Positions 7,616-16,847 are shown, counted from the first letter of the stretch. The stretch is DNA of 64,000 bases from CAVQJU01 sp963712905 (GCA_963712905.1 CAVQJU010000008.1:496001-560000), one strand, 5' to 3'. The notes: generated by a model from the sequence alone, not told the origin. Made by a program: numbers and translations.

Positions 7616-9136
7616 TCACGGGATTCGAAACTGCAGGGCCTCGGCCACGTGCCCGGCGTCGAGCACGTCGGCGCCGGCCAGGTCGGCGATCGTGCGTGCC
7701 ACCTTGCGCACGCGGTCGTAGCCGCGCGCGCTGAGCGCCATCCGTGCCGCCGCCGTCGACAGCAGCCTGATCCCGGCGTGGTCGAGCACGCAGTGCCGGC
7801 CGATCAATGCCGGCGTCAGCTCCGCGTTGGTGCGCAGCCCCTCGCCCGCGTAGCGGCGCCGCTGCCGCTCGCGCGCCGCGACGACGCGTGCGCGGACCTG
7901 GGCCGAGCTCTCGCCGGGCGAGCCCCCGGCGAGCACGTCGGGCGGGAGCGCCGGCACTTCGATCGTGAGGTCCATGCGGTCCCGGAGCGGGCCCGATAGC
8001 CGCGCGCAGTATCGCTCGACCTGCTGCGGCGTGCAGCGGCAGGGCCGGACACCGTCGCCCATGTAGCCGCACGGGCACGGGTTCATCGCGCCGACGAGCA
8101 TGAAGCGAGCGGGGAAGACGTCGGTGCGCGCCGCGCGCGCAATCGTCACCGCACCCTCCTCGAGCGGCTGCCGCAGCACGTCGAGCACGTGCCGGCTGAA
8201 CTCCGGCATCTCGTCGAGAAACAGCACGCCGTGATGCGCGAGGCTGACTTCTCCCGGCCGCGGCCGCGGTCCGCCGCCGACGAGGGCCGCGTCCGAGATC
8301 GTGTGATGCGGCGCCCGGAAGGGCCGGCGCGTCACCAGGCCGGCGCCGGGCGGCAGGAGTCCCGCGACCGAATGCACCGTCGTCACGTCGACGGCCTCGT
8401 CGAACGTGAGCGGGGGCAGGATCCCCGGCACACGCCGGGCCATCATCGTCTTGCCCGCGCCCGGTGGGCCGACGACGAGCAGGTTGTGGCCGCCGGCACA
8501 GGCGATTTCAATCGCCCGGCGCGCGAGGAGCTGGCCGCGGACGTCAGCCAGGTCGGCGCCTCCGGCTCCGTCGGGCAATTCGCGGACGCCGGACGGCGGC
8601 AGCGGACGGGGCCGTGGAGAAGCCGCCGGGTTGTTAAGCGCCTGGACGGCGTCGCCGAGCGACGACACCGGCAAGATCGCCAGGCCCGCGACGATGGCCG
8701 CCTCGCTGGCATTCGGAACGGGCAGCAGGATGGCCGACATGCCCTCGCGCCTCGCCGCAGCCGCAATCGGCAGCACGCCACGCGCAGGATGAATGGAACC
8801 ATCGAGCGACAGTTCACCGAGCAGGACTACATCGGCAATGTTTCGCCGCTCGACGACGCCCTGGGCCGCGAGGATGCCGAGCGCGATCGGCAGATCGAAG
8901 GACGCACCGGCCTTGCGGACGTCGGCGGGCGCCAGGTTGACCGTGATCCGGTGGGCGGGGAACTCGAAGCCGGAGTTGCGAATCGCGCTTCGAACGCGAT
9001 CGCGGCTCTCGCGGACCCCGACATCGGGCAGGCCGACCAGAGTGAACCGCGGCATCCCGAACGAGACATCGACCTCCACATGGACAGGGCAGGCATCCAC
9101 TCCGAACACCGCTGCCGTCCGCAGGCACGCGAGCAC
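7616..9136 (-). CDS. comM: YifB/ComM-family Mg-chelatase-like AAA ATPase
   Basis: A 506-residue protein, full length for ComM/YifB. It has an N-terminal ribosomal-S5-like fold domain (about 1-165), a Walker A GPPGAGKT at 223-230, a Walker B VLFLDEMPEFSR, and the C-terminal Mg-chelatase domain ending in RKVARTIADL. ComM is a hexameric branch-migration helicase that promotes integration of incoming DNA during natural transformation. The start is GTG. A secretin/pilus cluster of the kind that can support DNA uptake lies 8 kb away. The stop lies 13 bp from the convergent beta-helix gene. Confidence 0.9.
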   Translation of the reverse strand: MLACLRTAAVFGVDACPVHVEVDVSFGMPRFTLVGLPDVGVRESRDRVRSAIRNSGFEFPAHRITVNLAPADVRKAGASFDLPIALGILAAQGVVERRNIADVVLLGELSLDGSIHPARGVLPIAAAARREGMSAILLPVPNASEAAIVAGLAILPVSSLGDAVQALNNPAASPRPRPLPPSGVRELPDGAGGADLADVRGQLLARRAIEIACAGGHNLLVVGPPGAGKTMMARRVPGILPPLTFDEAVDVTTVHSVAGLLPPGAGLVTRRPFRAPHHTISDAALVGGGPRPRPGEVSLAHHGVLFLDEMPEFSRHVLDVLRQPLEEGAVTIARAARTDVFPARFMLVGAMNPCPCGYMGDGVRPCRCTPQQVERYCARLSGPLRDRMDLTIEVPALPPDVLAGGSPGESSAQVRARVVAARERQRRRYAGEGLRTNAELTPALIGRHCVLDHAGIRLLSTAAARMALSARGYDRVRKVARTIADLAGADVLDAGHVAEALQFRIP

Positions 9137-9253
9137 GACCGGACGAGTGCAAACGGCCAGCCCGATACTCGATCGTTCTTACAAGGACTTAGCGGCTCGT
9201 GCGCAGAATCTGCAACGCGGCACGCCCACGTGTGCCGCAGAAATGGCTGACGC

Positions 9254-11686
9254 CTAACGTCCAGTCAGCCTGGGGCTCATCGAAATCTTCTGGCCTTCTG
9301 CCAGCGTGATGCGCGAAGCGCCGCTAGTCAGCGAATCGAGCAGTTCGGGGTTCATCCACTCGCCGTTGTCCTCGCTCGCCCGGCGGCGGTCGACGGCGGC
9401 GACGAAGTAGTCACCCGGCGGAAGATCCCTCACGACGAACGCGCCTTCCGCGTCCGAGGCCGACATCTTGAGGAAGCGGGACCGGTCGTACCAGAGATCG
9501 GAATCGGCGGGGAAGACGACGACGCGGGCGTCCGCGACGGGCCTGCCGCGATCGTCGGCGATCCGGCCCGCGACTTCCGTGACCCGAGGTGTCAGCACGA
9601 CCTCGACGTCGGTCAGGGACTGATTGGGCGCGCCGAAACGCAGCGGCGTGTCGGTCGCGTCCACGCCGTTCACCAGGATTCGTTCCAGCCCCCAGCCGCG
9701 CGGAGCCTGCAGCAGGCGAAGCCGTCGGGGACCGCTGATGCCCGCCATCTCGAACGACCAGTCGCCGTGCACGTCCGCGCGCGCAAAGTTTCCGTCGAGC
9801 GGCGCCAGATCCGGCTCCGACGGGATCGCCGAGAATGTGACGTTGCGCGCGGCTGGCGACCCCGGGCCGTCGAACGTGAAGCGGCCGGCGATCGTCGAGC
9901 CCGCCGAGGTCTGCACCACGAGGCCTTTGACGTCCGATCCGCTGACGGTCACCGGCACGGCGGCGAATTCTCCCTCCTCCGACGCCCGCCGCCGGCCGCG
10001 GTAGGCCTGGATGACGTACTGCCCGGGAGGCACGTTGCGGAACTCGAACGATCCGTCAGGCCGGATATACGCCCCGACCGGCGTGCTCGCCAGCGCGTCG
10101 GAGCGGCGGCTCGAGCTGAGGAGCAGTCCCCCGGTGATCGGATCGCCCTTCGCATCGAGCGCCACGCCCGAGACGGTTGACGTCGCAATCCGCGAGACCG
10201 CGAAGTTCAGGCCATCGAGATCCTGCGACACGGTCACTGAAACGAGCCGCGACTCCGGGGGGTTCGGCGTCCCGGGGTAGTACGTCGTGGCGTAGCCCGG
10301 AATGTCGGCGGCGCCTGGCTGCCCGAGCACGAGCTGCCCGACGTAAGCGGCGAGCACATAGGATCCGGGTCGCAGGCCGGACACACGATAGCGTCCGAGA
10401 TCGTCGGTTCGCGGGCTCGACGCGCCGGGCACATCGACCAGCCGCCGGCGCCCCGACGCAAACCGGATCTGATAGAGGCGAATCGTCGCCCCCTCGATCG
10501 GATCGCCGTACTCGTCTGTCAGCTGGCCGGCGATCGCGCTCGTGCGCGGCAGGGTGATGTCCGCGCGATCGCGACGTTCGTCCACGGCCAGCGTGATGCG
10601 CGTGCCCCGATCGGAAGTGCCTTCCTGTCCAAACTCACGAGCGATGTAGCGGTTCTTCCTGGCATTCAAGGTGTAGACGCCGGCTGGCAGATCGGTGAAC
10701 TCGTACTGGCCCAGCGCGTCGGTGAAAGCCGGGGGCAACTGCCGGATAGAGTCGCCGGCGATCCGAACCTGGGCGCCACTCAGCGGTGCTGTCGCGCCGA
10801 GGACCCGGCCGCGAATCGCGCTCGTGGCCCGGGCGGTCGCGTCGCGTGCGGCGGGCGATCGGTCCTGCGCCAGCGCGATGTCCTGAAGCGGGAGGGGGGC
10901 CGGCACACCCGACAAATCGACCGACGGGCGCTCTTCGCCGGCCTTGAGGGGCACCGGCTCCGCTTCTGCCAGCGTTGCGGCGTTTGGAAAGAAAATGCGC
11001 GGCGGCCCGAAATCCGCGACGTTCACGGGACCGGTGCCGGGGCGTCCCCCGGCCAGCGGAGGCTGCACGAGAATGGCCGTCGCACCCGTTCGCAGAATCT
11101 GCGCCTGCGGCGGCATGACCACGCTGACGACGTAAACACCCGCGGGCAGGCTGCCGACGCGATACTCGCCGATGTCGTTGGTTTGCACGGCGCGCCGCGC
11201 TCGCGTGGATCTCACGCCGCCGGTTTCGACGAGTTGCTCGACGAGCACGTTCGCGTTCGGGACCGGTTCGCTTGCCTCGTCGAGAAGCCGGCCGGCAATC
11301 GCCGCGCCTCTTGCCAGGCGCACGGTGACGTCCGCCCGGGCGCCCTCGGCGAGCGGGACTGGCGCCGCGCCGTCAGGTATGGCATAGCCGGCCTTCGCGG
11401 CCGAGACGGCATACGTTCCCGCGGGCAGCCCGCTGAAGACAAACCGGCCGTCGCCGTCCGTCAGAACCAGCGGGACGTCGCCGGCGGCCGGGGACAGGGA
11501 GACACGGGCGTTTCGGAGCGGCTCGCCGCCATCAGCCGAGATCACTCGGCCAGTGAGGCGCCCTGTACCGGATGGCGCGATCGACGTTTGGAGGCGTTGA
11601 GAGTCTCGAGGTGGAGGAGCCTGCGGCGCGCCCGCGAGCGACGCCGCGCCGGCAATGACGACAACCGCGGCCAGCAAGCGCCTCAT
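9254..11686 (-). CDS. Secreted protein with seven carboxypeptidase-regulatory-like domains
   Basis: An 810-residue exported protein with a signal peptide (RRLLAAVVVIAGAASLAG). About seven tandem beta-sandwich domains of the carboxypeptidase-regulatory/Cna-B type follow. Each starts with a GRV or AGRL strand, has a P(V/L)xxAxV turn, and ends in DGRFVFSGLPAGTYAVSA-like segments. Starts are near residues 40, 130, 290, 385, 505, 600 and 705. No peptidase, TonB-dependent barrel or anchor is seen, so this is only the repeat array. Such repeat proteins are abundant in Acidobacteriota. They may bind polymers or form envelope filaments; the exact role is unknown. Confidence 0.75.
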   Translation of the reverse strand: MRRLLAAVVVIAGAASLAGAPQAPPPRDSQRLQTSIAPSGTGRLTGRVISADGGEPLRNARVSLSPAAGDVPLVLTDGDGRFVFSGLPAGTYAVSAAKAGYAIPDGAAPVPLAEGARADVTVRLARGAAIAGRLLDEASEPVPNANVLVEQLVETGGVRSTRARRAVQTNDIGEYRVGSLPAGVYVVSVVMPPQAQILRTGATAILVQPPLAGGRPGTGPVNVADFGPPRIFFPNAATLAEAEPVPLKAGEERPSVDLSGVPAPLPLQDIALAQDRSPAARDATARATSAIRGRVLGATAPLSGAQVRIAGDSIRQLPPAFTDALGQYEFTDLPAGVYTLNARKNRYIAREFGQEGTSDRGTRITLAVDERRDRADITLPRTSAIAGQLTDEYGDPIEGATIRLYQIRFASGRRRLVDVPGASSPRTDDLGRYRVSGLRPGSYVLAAYVGQLVLGQPGAADIPGYATTYYPGTPNPPESRLVSVTVSQDLDGLNFAVSRIATSTVSGVALDAKGDPITGGLLLSSSRRSDALASTPVGAYIRPDGSFEFRNVPPGQYVIQAYRGRRRASEEGEFAAVPVTVSGSDVKGLVVQTSAGSTIAGRFTFDGPGSPAARNVTFSAIPSEPDLAPLDGNFARADVHGDWSFEMAGISGPRRLRLLQAPRGWGLERILVNGVDATDTPLRFGAPNQSLTDVEVVLTPRVTEVAGRIADDRGRPVADARVVVFPADSDLWYDRSRFLKMSASDAEGAFVVRDLPPGDYFVAAVDRRRASEDNGEWMNPELLDSLTSGASRITLAEGQKISMSPRLTGR

Positions 11687-11723
11687 ATGTGGTCAGACGC
11701 CGAGCGCCGCGGTTTTGAAAGGC

Positions 11724-13040
11724 TCAGTCCGCGGAAGGCTTCTTCTTGACTGTGGACTTTGACGCGCTCGAACGGGTGCTCTGGGCCGTCTTCTTCTTAG
11801 CCGGAGCCCTGGATGCCGACCGCTGCTCGGCCGCGCGAGCCGAAGCCGTCGCCTCGGGTGGCACGATCAGCTTCTGGCCGGCCGCCAGACGTGAGGTCTT
11901 GCCCAGGCTGTTCGCCTCGGAGAGGTCGGCGCGCGTCACGCGCAGTTTCTTCGCGATGCCCGGGATCGTGTCGCCCGACTTCACGGTGTACCAGGTCAGC
12001 GAGACGAACTCGGCGTCCGGCGACTCGTCCATCCGGCGCGACACCTCGAGGCTCGTGCCCGGCGGCACCTTCAGCGAATACTGCGTGTCGCCGATCGGCG
12101 TCGTCTTGCGCCGCAGTTCGGGGTTCAGCGCCTGAATCTCGTCGACGGTCGTGCCGGTCCACGTGGCGATGTGGTGCAGATCGACCGGACGGGGGAGGCT
12201 GACGGTTTCGAAGGGCCGCAGATCTTCTTTTTCGAACGCGAAGCCGTACTGCGCCGGATTCCTCGCGATGACGATGGCCGCCAGAATCATCGGCACGTAG
12301 TCGCGCGTTTCGCGCGGGAGCAGCCGCGGCTTCGCCGACAGCTGCCAGAAATCGCTCCGGCCGCCCCGCCTGATCGCCTGCTGCACGCGGCCCGGTCCGC
12401 CGTTGTAGGACGCCAGCGCGAGGTGCCAGTCGCCGTCGAAGAAGTCAGCCAGGTATTTCAGATAGTTCGCGGCGGCCTTTGTCGCCTTCTCGGGGTCGGA
12501 CCGCTCGTCGATGTACCAGTCCGACTTGAGGCCGTTCTCGAGGGCCGTGCCCTTCATGAACTGCCAGACGCCTTTGGCCCGGGCCCTGGACAACGCGTTC
12601 GGGTTGAAGGCGCTTTCCACGAGCGGGACGTACGCCAGGTCGAGAGGGAGCCCCTCGGCGCGCAGCACGCCCTGGATCATGGGCAGATATTTGCTGCCCC
12701 GCCTCATGCCGTCTTCCATGAACTCGTGCAGCCGGCCCTGGAACAGGGACACGTAGTCGAGCACGCGCTGGTTCATCGGAATCGGAATGCTGTGCCCGGA
12801 CACCTGCAGGTCGCCGACGATCCCGCCCTGGAGCGCCGTGGACGGCAGGACCTCGGGTGCCGGCGGCGGCGGAGGCAGGGGCTGCTGCGCCAGGACGTCG
12901 ACGACAGCGTCGCGGTTCGTGTCGATGGCGGCGAGGCCGTCAATCGCCTGGGCGCGGACGTTCGACGTCGCGCCAACCAGCGCCAGCAGGGCGCTCAGGG
13001 CAAAAACGCCCGCAAATCGACGGGAAAATGGGCCAGCCAT
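11724..13040 (-). CDS. mltD: MltD-like membrane-bound lytic transglycosylase with LysM
   Basis: A 438-residue exported peptidoglycan lytic transglycosylase. After a signal peptide and a Pro-rich linker (about 50-60), the SLT domain spans roughly 100-250 with the catalytic glutamate in YVPLVESAFNPNALS and the LASYNGGPGRVQQAIRR motif. One degenerate and one clear LysM module follow (WYTVKSGDTIPGIAKKLRVTRADL ... AAGQKLIVPP, about 345-395). The C-terminus is a basic Ser/Lys tail. These enzymes cleave the MurNAc-GlcNAc bond, forming 1,6-anhydro-MurNAc. ATG 13040 is preferred over the adjacent TTG because AAGG lies 5 nt upstream. Confidence 0.85.
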   Translation of the reverse strand: MAGPFSRRFAGVFALSALLALVGATSNVRAQAIDGLAAIDTNRDAVVDVLAQQPLPPPPPAPEVLPSTALQGGIVGDLQVSGHSIPIPMNQRVLDYVSLFQGRLHEFMEDGMRRGSKYLPMIQGVLRAEGLPLDLAYVPLVESAFNPNALSRARAKGVWQFMKGTALENGLKSDWYIDERSDPEKATKAAANYLKYLADFFDGDWHLALASYNGGPGRVQQAIRRGGRSDFWQLSAKPRLLPRETRDYVPMILAAIVIARNPAQYGFAFEKEDLRPFETVSLPRPVDLHHIATWTGTTVDEIQALNPELRRKTTPIGDTQYSLKVPPGTSLEVSRRMDESPDAEFVSLTWYTVKSGDTIPGIAKKLRVTRADLSEANSLGKTSRLAAGQKLIVPPEATASARAAEQRSASRAPAKKKTAQSTRSSASKSTVKKKPSAD

Positions 13041-13117
13041 CAAGGCCTTGCTAGGTTATCAGTTCAAAGCGGCCAAGGTCAACGATAAGTCGAATTGGCA
13101 CACCAGTTGCCGTTTTT

Positions 13118-14842
13118 TCACTCGCGCCAGGCGGGGATGGAGAACACCCGGTGTTCCTCGGCGAGTTCCCGGGCCGCCGGCGTCACGATGGCGCGTTCGG
13201 CGACGACGAGTTTTCGGCCCGCCTGCAAAGCCAGCCGGACGTCTTCTTCACAGACGAATTGCAGGGGGGTCTGGTTGGGCGCCGCGGCCGCGCCGCGCCC
13301 GGTGGCCTTCTGGGCGCCGGCCTCGCCGGAACCCGGTCCGTATCCCCGGGCGCCAAGGAACGCATCCACCCGGCGGGCCAGTGCTTCGGCGCTGACACCT
13401 GCCGGTTGCGCGGCAGCTGCCGTCACCGGCCGCGCCGACGGGCGTCCGGCGGGCGACACTTCGTACGCCAGCCGTTTGATGTTCAGCAGGTGCTTCGGCG
13501 AGATGTTGTCCGACGTGATGTTGCCGCCGTATCCGCCGCATCCGAGCGTCATCGCCGGGTCGAGGCCCGTCGTGAGCCCAATCGACCCGAGCGTGGTCGG
13601 CGAGTTGACGATGATGCGAAACGCGGGCTTCTTCAGACCGAACTCCAGGATGATCGCGTCGTCCCTGGAGTGGATCGACATCGTATGGCCCATGCCGCCG
13701 TACCGCAGGATTTCCTTGCACCGCTCGCAGCCCTGCCGCCAGTCCGAGACGACATAGAAGGAGAGGACGGGGCAGAGCTTCTCGATTGACAGCGGGAAGT
13801 CGCGGCCGACGCCCGTCAACGGCGCGAGCAGGACACGTGTGTCAGCCGGCACCGTAATCCCGCACTTCTGCGCAATGATCAGCGCCGACTTTCCGACCAG
13901 CGCCGGGTTCGGCAGCCGCTGCGGTGAGATGAGCACCTTCGCGACCGCCTCCATCTCGGCGGCGTTCATGAAGTAGCCGCCCTGAGCCGTGAACTCGCGC
14001 TTCACTTCGTCGGCGATCGCTTCGTCGACCACGACCGAGTTCTCCGACGAGCACAGCACGCCGTTGTCGAACGTCTTGCCGGTCACGACGTCCTTGACGG
14101 CCTTCTTCACGTCCGCCGACCGTTCGATGTACGCGGGCGCGTTGCCCGGACCGACGCCGTATGCCGGCTTCCCCGCGCTGTAGGCCGCGCGGACCAGGCC
14201 CATGCCGCCGGTCGCCAGAATGACGGCCACGTCGCGGTGCTTCATCAGCTCCTGCGTGCCTTCGAGCGTCACCGTCGTCATCCAGGCGATGGAGCCTTCG
14301 GGCGCGCCGGCCTTGATCGCAGCCTCGTTCATCAATTCGGCGACCCGCGTGATGCACCGCACGGCCGAAGGATGCGGGCTCAGCACAATCGCGCAACGCG
14401 CCTTGATGGCGATCAGGATCTTGTAGATGGCCGTCGACGTCGGGTTCGTGGACGGCACCACGGCGGCCACGACGCCGAACGGTTCGGCGATTTCGACGAC
14501 GCGCGTGTCATCGTGCCGGGCGATCACGCCGACGGTCTTCATCGGCCGGATGAAGCCGTAGACCTTCTCTGATGCGAACAGGTTCTTCTGGATCTTGTCG
14601 GCGACGACGCCGTAGCCGGTTTCCTCGACGGCGAGACGGGCGAGCGCCTCGGCCTGCAGGGTGGCGGCGGCGGCCATCGCATCGACGATCGCGTCGATCT
14701 TCGTCTGCGAGAACTCGGCGAGCTCGAGCCACGCCTTCTTCGCGCGGCGCGCCAGTGCGCGCGCCTCGGCGATGGACGCGAGATCGCGATCGGAAGAAGA
14801 AGAAGGAGAAGTCGAGGCGCTGCCGCCCGCAGGGTCCGCCAT
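13118..14842 (-). CDS. Acylating aldehyde dehydrogenase, microcompartment-associated, with C-terminal extension
   Basis: A 574-residue enzyme of the CoA-acylating aldehyde dehydrogenase family (EutE/PduP and AdhE N-domain relatives), which converts an aldehyde plus CoA and NAD+ to acyl-CoA. The catalytic Cys is in FDNGVLCSSENSVV, and GVGPGNAPAYIE is the conserved nucleotide/CoA loop. Catalytic homology ends near residue 460. Then come an Ala/Gly linker, a short amphipathic helix EALARRVDAFLGARGYG that resembles an encapsulation peptide, and a module with EEDVRLALQAGR and VTPAARELAEEH. It lies 14 bp downstream of a BMC-H shell gene, so it is probably encapsulated. Substrate aldehyde unknown. 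Confidence 0.85.
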   Translation of the reverse strand: MADPAGGSASTSPSSSSDRDLASIAEARALARRAKKAWLELAEFSQTKIDAIVDAMAAAATLQAEALARLAVEETGYGVVADKIQKNLFASEKVYGFIRPMKTVGVIARHDDTRVVEIAEPFGVVAAVVPSTNPTSTAIYKILIAIKARCAIVLSPHPSAVRCITRVAELMNEAAIKAGAPEGSIAWMTTVTLEGTQELMKHRDVAVILATGGMGLVRAAYSAGKPAYGVGPGNAPAYIERSADVKKAVKDVVTGKTFDNGVLCSSENSVVVDEAIADEVKREFTAQGGYFMNAAEMEAVAKVLISPQRLPNPALVGKSALIIAQKCGITVPADTRVLLAPLTGVGRDFPLSIEKLCPVLSFYVVSDWRQGCERCKEILRYGGMGHTMSIHSRDDAIILEFGLKKPAFRIIVNSPTTLGSIGLTTGLDPAMTLGCGGYGGNITSDNISPKHLLNIKRLAYEVSPAGRPSARPVTAAAAQPAGVSAEALARRVDAFLGARGYGPGSGEAGAQKATGRGAAAAPNQTPLQFVCEEDVRLALQAGRKLVVAERAIVTPAARELAEEHRVFSIPAWRE

Positions 14843-14856
14843 GGTCCTGGCCGGCG

Positions 14857-15135
14857 CTAGCTACCCTTGGGGAGGATCCGTTCGACTTCGGTGTGCGGGC
14901 GCGGGATGACGTGCACCGAGACGAGCTCGCCCACGCGGCGGGCGGCGGCCGCGCCGGCATCGGTGGCGGCTTTCACCGCACCGACGTCGCCACGCACGAG
15001 CACCGTCACGTAGCCGGCGCCGATGTACTCCTTGCCGACGAGCGCGACGTTGGCGGCCTTCACCATCGCATCGGCCGCTTCGACGGCTCCGATGAGTCCC
15101 TTGGTTTCGACCATGCCGAGTGCTTCCTGCGCCAT
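14857..15135 (-). CDS. Bacterial microcompartment hexameric shell protein (BMC-H)
   Basis: A 92-residue single BMC domain (MAQEALGMVETKGLIGAVEA...). It includes the strand-loop YIGAGYVTV at about 37-45, which forms the central hexamer pore, and VRGDVGAVKAATDAGAAAA. This is the usual length for PduA/EutM/CcmK-type subunits that tile the shell facet and control metabolite passage. An upstream in-frame ATG at 15174 would add 13 residues; ATG 15135 is preferred because it matches the family N-terminus, although its Shine-Dalgarno is weak. It leads a two-gene operon with the acylating aldehyde dehydrogenase. No BMC-P vertex protein or second shell gene is present in the window. Confidence 0.9.
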   Translation of the reverse strand: MAQEALGMVETKGLIGAVEAADAMVKAANVALVGKEYIGAGYVTVLVRGDVGAVKAATDAGAAAARRVGELVSVHVIPRPHTEVERILPKGS

Positions 15136-15203
15136 GTGGGGAATGTGGCGGAACTCTAACAGATTGCGATACATGCAGCAACTGCACTAACATCGTGCGC
15201 TTG

Positions 15204-16100
15204 ATGAACTCTCGTGCGATGCGTCTTGCGGTCTGCGCCGGAACGGTGCTCTCCGGCGTGCTGGTTTCCGCCTGCAGTCAGAGTGAAAAGGCGGCGCCCC
15301 CGATGGCGACGCCGTCGATCTCGCTCAGCCGCGACAAGGTTCCGCTCGGCGGCCCGGTGGACATCACGTACAAGTTCGCGGTGGCCACGGACGCGAAATT
15401 TACGCAGGACTACCGGGTGATGGTCCATGTCGTCGACCCCAACGAAGAACTGATGTGGACTGACGATCACGATCCGCCGATCGCGACGAGCGAGTGGAAA
15501 CCGGGCCAGACCGTTGAGTACACGCGCACGGTCTTCGTGCCGGTTTATCCGTACGTGGGCGAGGCCACGATCCAGCTCGGGCTGTATTCGAAGCCGAGCG
15601 AGCCCCGCCTTCCGCTGAGCGGCGACGATGCGGGACAACGCGCCTACAAAGTCGGGCGCCTGCAGCTGGCGCCGCAAAGCGAGGCCGTGTTCTCGGTCTT
15701 CAAGGAAGGCTGGCACCCGGCGGAGCAGGCCGAGCACAACGCGATGGTCGAGTGGCACTGGACGAAGAAGTCGGCCACGCTGGCGGTCAGGAACCCCAGG
15801 AAGGACAGCGTGCTTTACCTGGAACTGGACAACCCCGGCGGCATTTTCGAGGAGCCCCAGCAGGTCACGGTGAGCATCGGGGCTGCGATGCTCGACCAGT
15901 TCACCCTGACGCCGAGAAAGCCGGCCCTCCTGCGCAAGGTTGCACTGCCGGCGGCCTCGCTCGGCACGGACGAAAACGTCGACGTTCGCATCGAGGTCGA
16001 TAAGACGTTCGTACCGAGCAAGTTATCGGCGACCTCGAAGGACCCCCGCGAACTGGGCGTCCGGGTGTTTCACGCCGCGGTCGTCGAACCGTCGCGCTAG
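15204..16100 (+). CDS. Predicted lipoprotein of unknown function
   Basis: A 298-residue protein with a signal peptide and the lipobox LVSAC near residue 22, so it is predicted to be lipid-anchored on the periplasmic side. The rest is beta-rich: SISLSRDKVPLGGPVDITYKF, then HVVDPNEELMWTDDHDPP, and a strand-dense C-terminal half. The first part resembles immunoglobulin-like folds. I do not recognise the family. It is divergent from the BMC-H gene with only 68 bp between the starts and is followed after 23 bp by the SLT gene. ATG 15204 was chosen; a second in-frame ATG follows five codons later. Confidence 0.65.
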   Translation: MNSRAMRLAVCAGTVLSGVLVSACSQSEKAAPPMATPSISLSRDKVPLGGPVDITYKFAVATDAKFTQDYRVMVHVVDPNEELMWTDDHDPPIATSEWKPGQTVEYTRTVFVPVYPYVGEATIQLGLYSKPSEPRLPLSGDDAGQRAYKVGRLQLAPQSEAVFSVFKEGWHPAEQAEHNAMVEWHWTKKSATLAVRNPRKDSVLYLELDNPGGIFEEPQQVTVSIGAAMLDQFTLTPRKPALLRKVALPAASLGTDENVDVRIEVDKTFVPSKLSATSKDPRELGVRVFHAAVVEPSR

Positions 16101-16106
16101 CGCTTC

Positions 16107-16115
16107 TGGTACAAT
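16107..16115 (+). promoter_or_regulatory. Extended -10 promoter giving a nearly leaderless SLT transcript
   Basis: TGGTACAAT (TG-N-TACAAT) at 16107-16115 is an extended -10 element without a recognisable -35. A start about 7 nt downstream would fall at 16122-16123, just before GTG 16124, leaving almost no leader. Confidence 0.4.
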
Positions 16116-16123
16116 CCAAAGCG

Positions 16124-16771
16124 GTGAAAATCGCTCGTACATGCGTCTTGCTGGCGATCGGCGTCGCGGCCGGGCGTCCGGCTGCGGCGGAACTCGCCTA
16201 CTTCACGAGCGGCGGCAGCCTGTCGATCCGGGACCACCGGGTCGAGGGCGATTCGCTCGTGATGACGCTGCGCGCCGGGGGCGAAATCGTGTGCGACCGG
16301 GCGCTGATCGTCCGGTTCGCGCCCGACGAGGTGCCGTATCCGGAGCCCCCCGATCCAGCAGCGTCGAGCGGCGCTTCCCAGGCGCCGGCCCTCACCGATG
16401 ACGTGCCGTTCGGCGACATCATCGACAGGCTCTCCGCGGCGCATCGGGTGGACGCACGCCTGGTCCGGGCCATGATCTCCGTGGAGTCGGGCTATCAGGA
16501 ACGGGCGCGATCGCCCAAAGGCGCCATGGGGCTGATGCAGCTGATGCCCGCGACCGCGCGGCGCTTCAACGTCATCGACCCGTACAATCCGCAGGCCAAC
16601 ATCGAGGGCGGCATCAAGTATCTGCGGGTGCTCCTCGATCGGTTTCCCGAGCGGCTGGCCCTGGCGGCGTACAACGCGGGCGAGGCGGCGGTGGAACGGT
16701 TCCGCGGCATACCGCCATATGCCGAAACGCGTGATTATGTAACGCGCGTGCTGCGTCTCGTTGGTCGATAA
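16124..16771 (+). CDS. SLT-domain lytic transglycosylase
   Basis: A 215-residue exported protein starting at GTG. A signal peptide ends near GRPAAAE. A short beta-rich N-terminal region (LSIRDHRVEGDSLVMTLRAGGEIVCD) resembles the domain that precedes many small SLT enzymes. The catalytic SLT domain spans about 95-215, with the glutamate in MISVESGYQERARSPKGAMGLMQLMP and the AAYNAGEAAVERFRG motif. It cleaves peptidoglycan glycan strands in the periplasm. It sits just upstream of the pilus/secretion cluster, where small transglycosylases often open the wall for the machine; that link is inferred. Confidence 0.85.
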   Translation: MKIARTCVLLAIGVAAGRPAAAELAYFTSGGSLSIRDHRVEGDSLVMTLRAGGEIVCDRALIVRFAPDEVPYPEPPDPAASSGASQAPALTDDVPFGDIIDRLSAAHRVDARLVRAMISVESGYQERARSPKGAMGLMQLMPATARRFNVIDPYNPQANIEGGIKYLRVLLDRFPERLALAAYNAGEAAVERFRGIPPYAETRDYVTRVLRLVGR

Positions 16772-16847
16772 CGCCGATAAACCCTTTCGACCACCGAGCT
16801 TTTCACCGCGTCAAGCCGTCTAAGTCTGCAGCAGACTTTACGAGTCT

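Noticed and set aside
9137..9253. Possible small RNA or gene between comM and the repeat protein
   Set aside because: The 117-bp gap has no promoter-terminator pair or clear hairpin.
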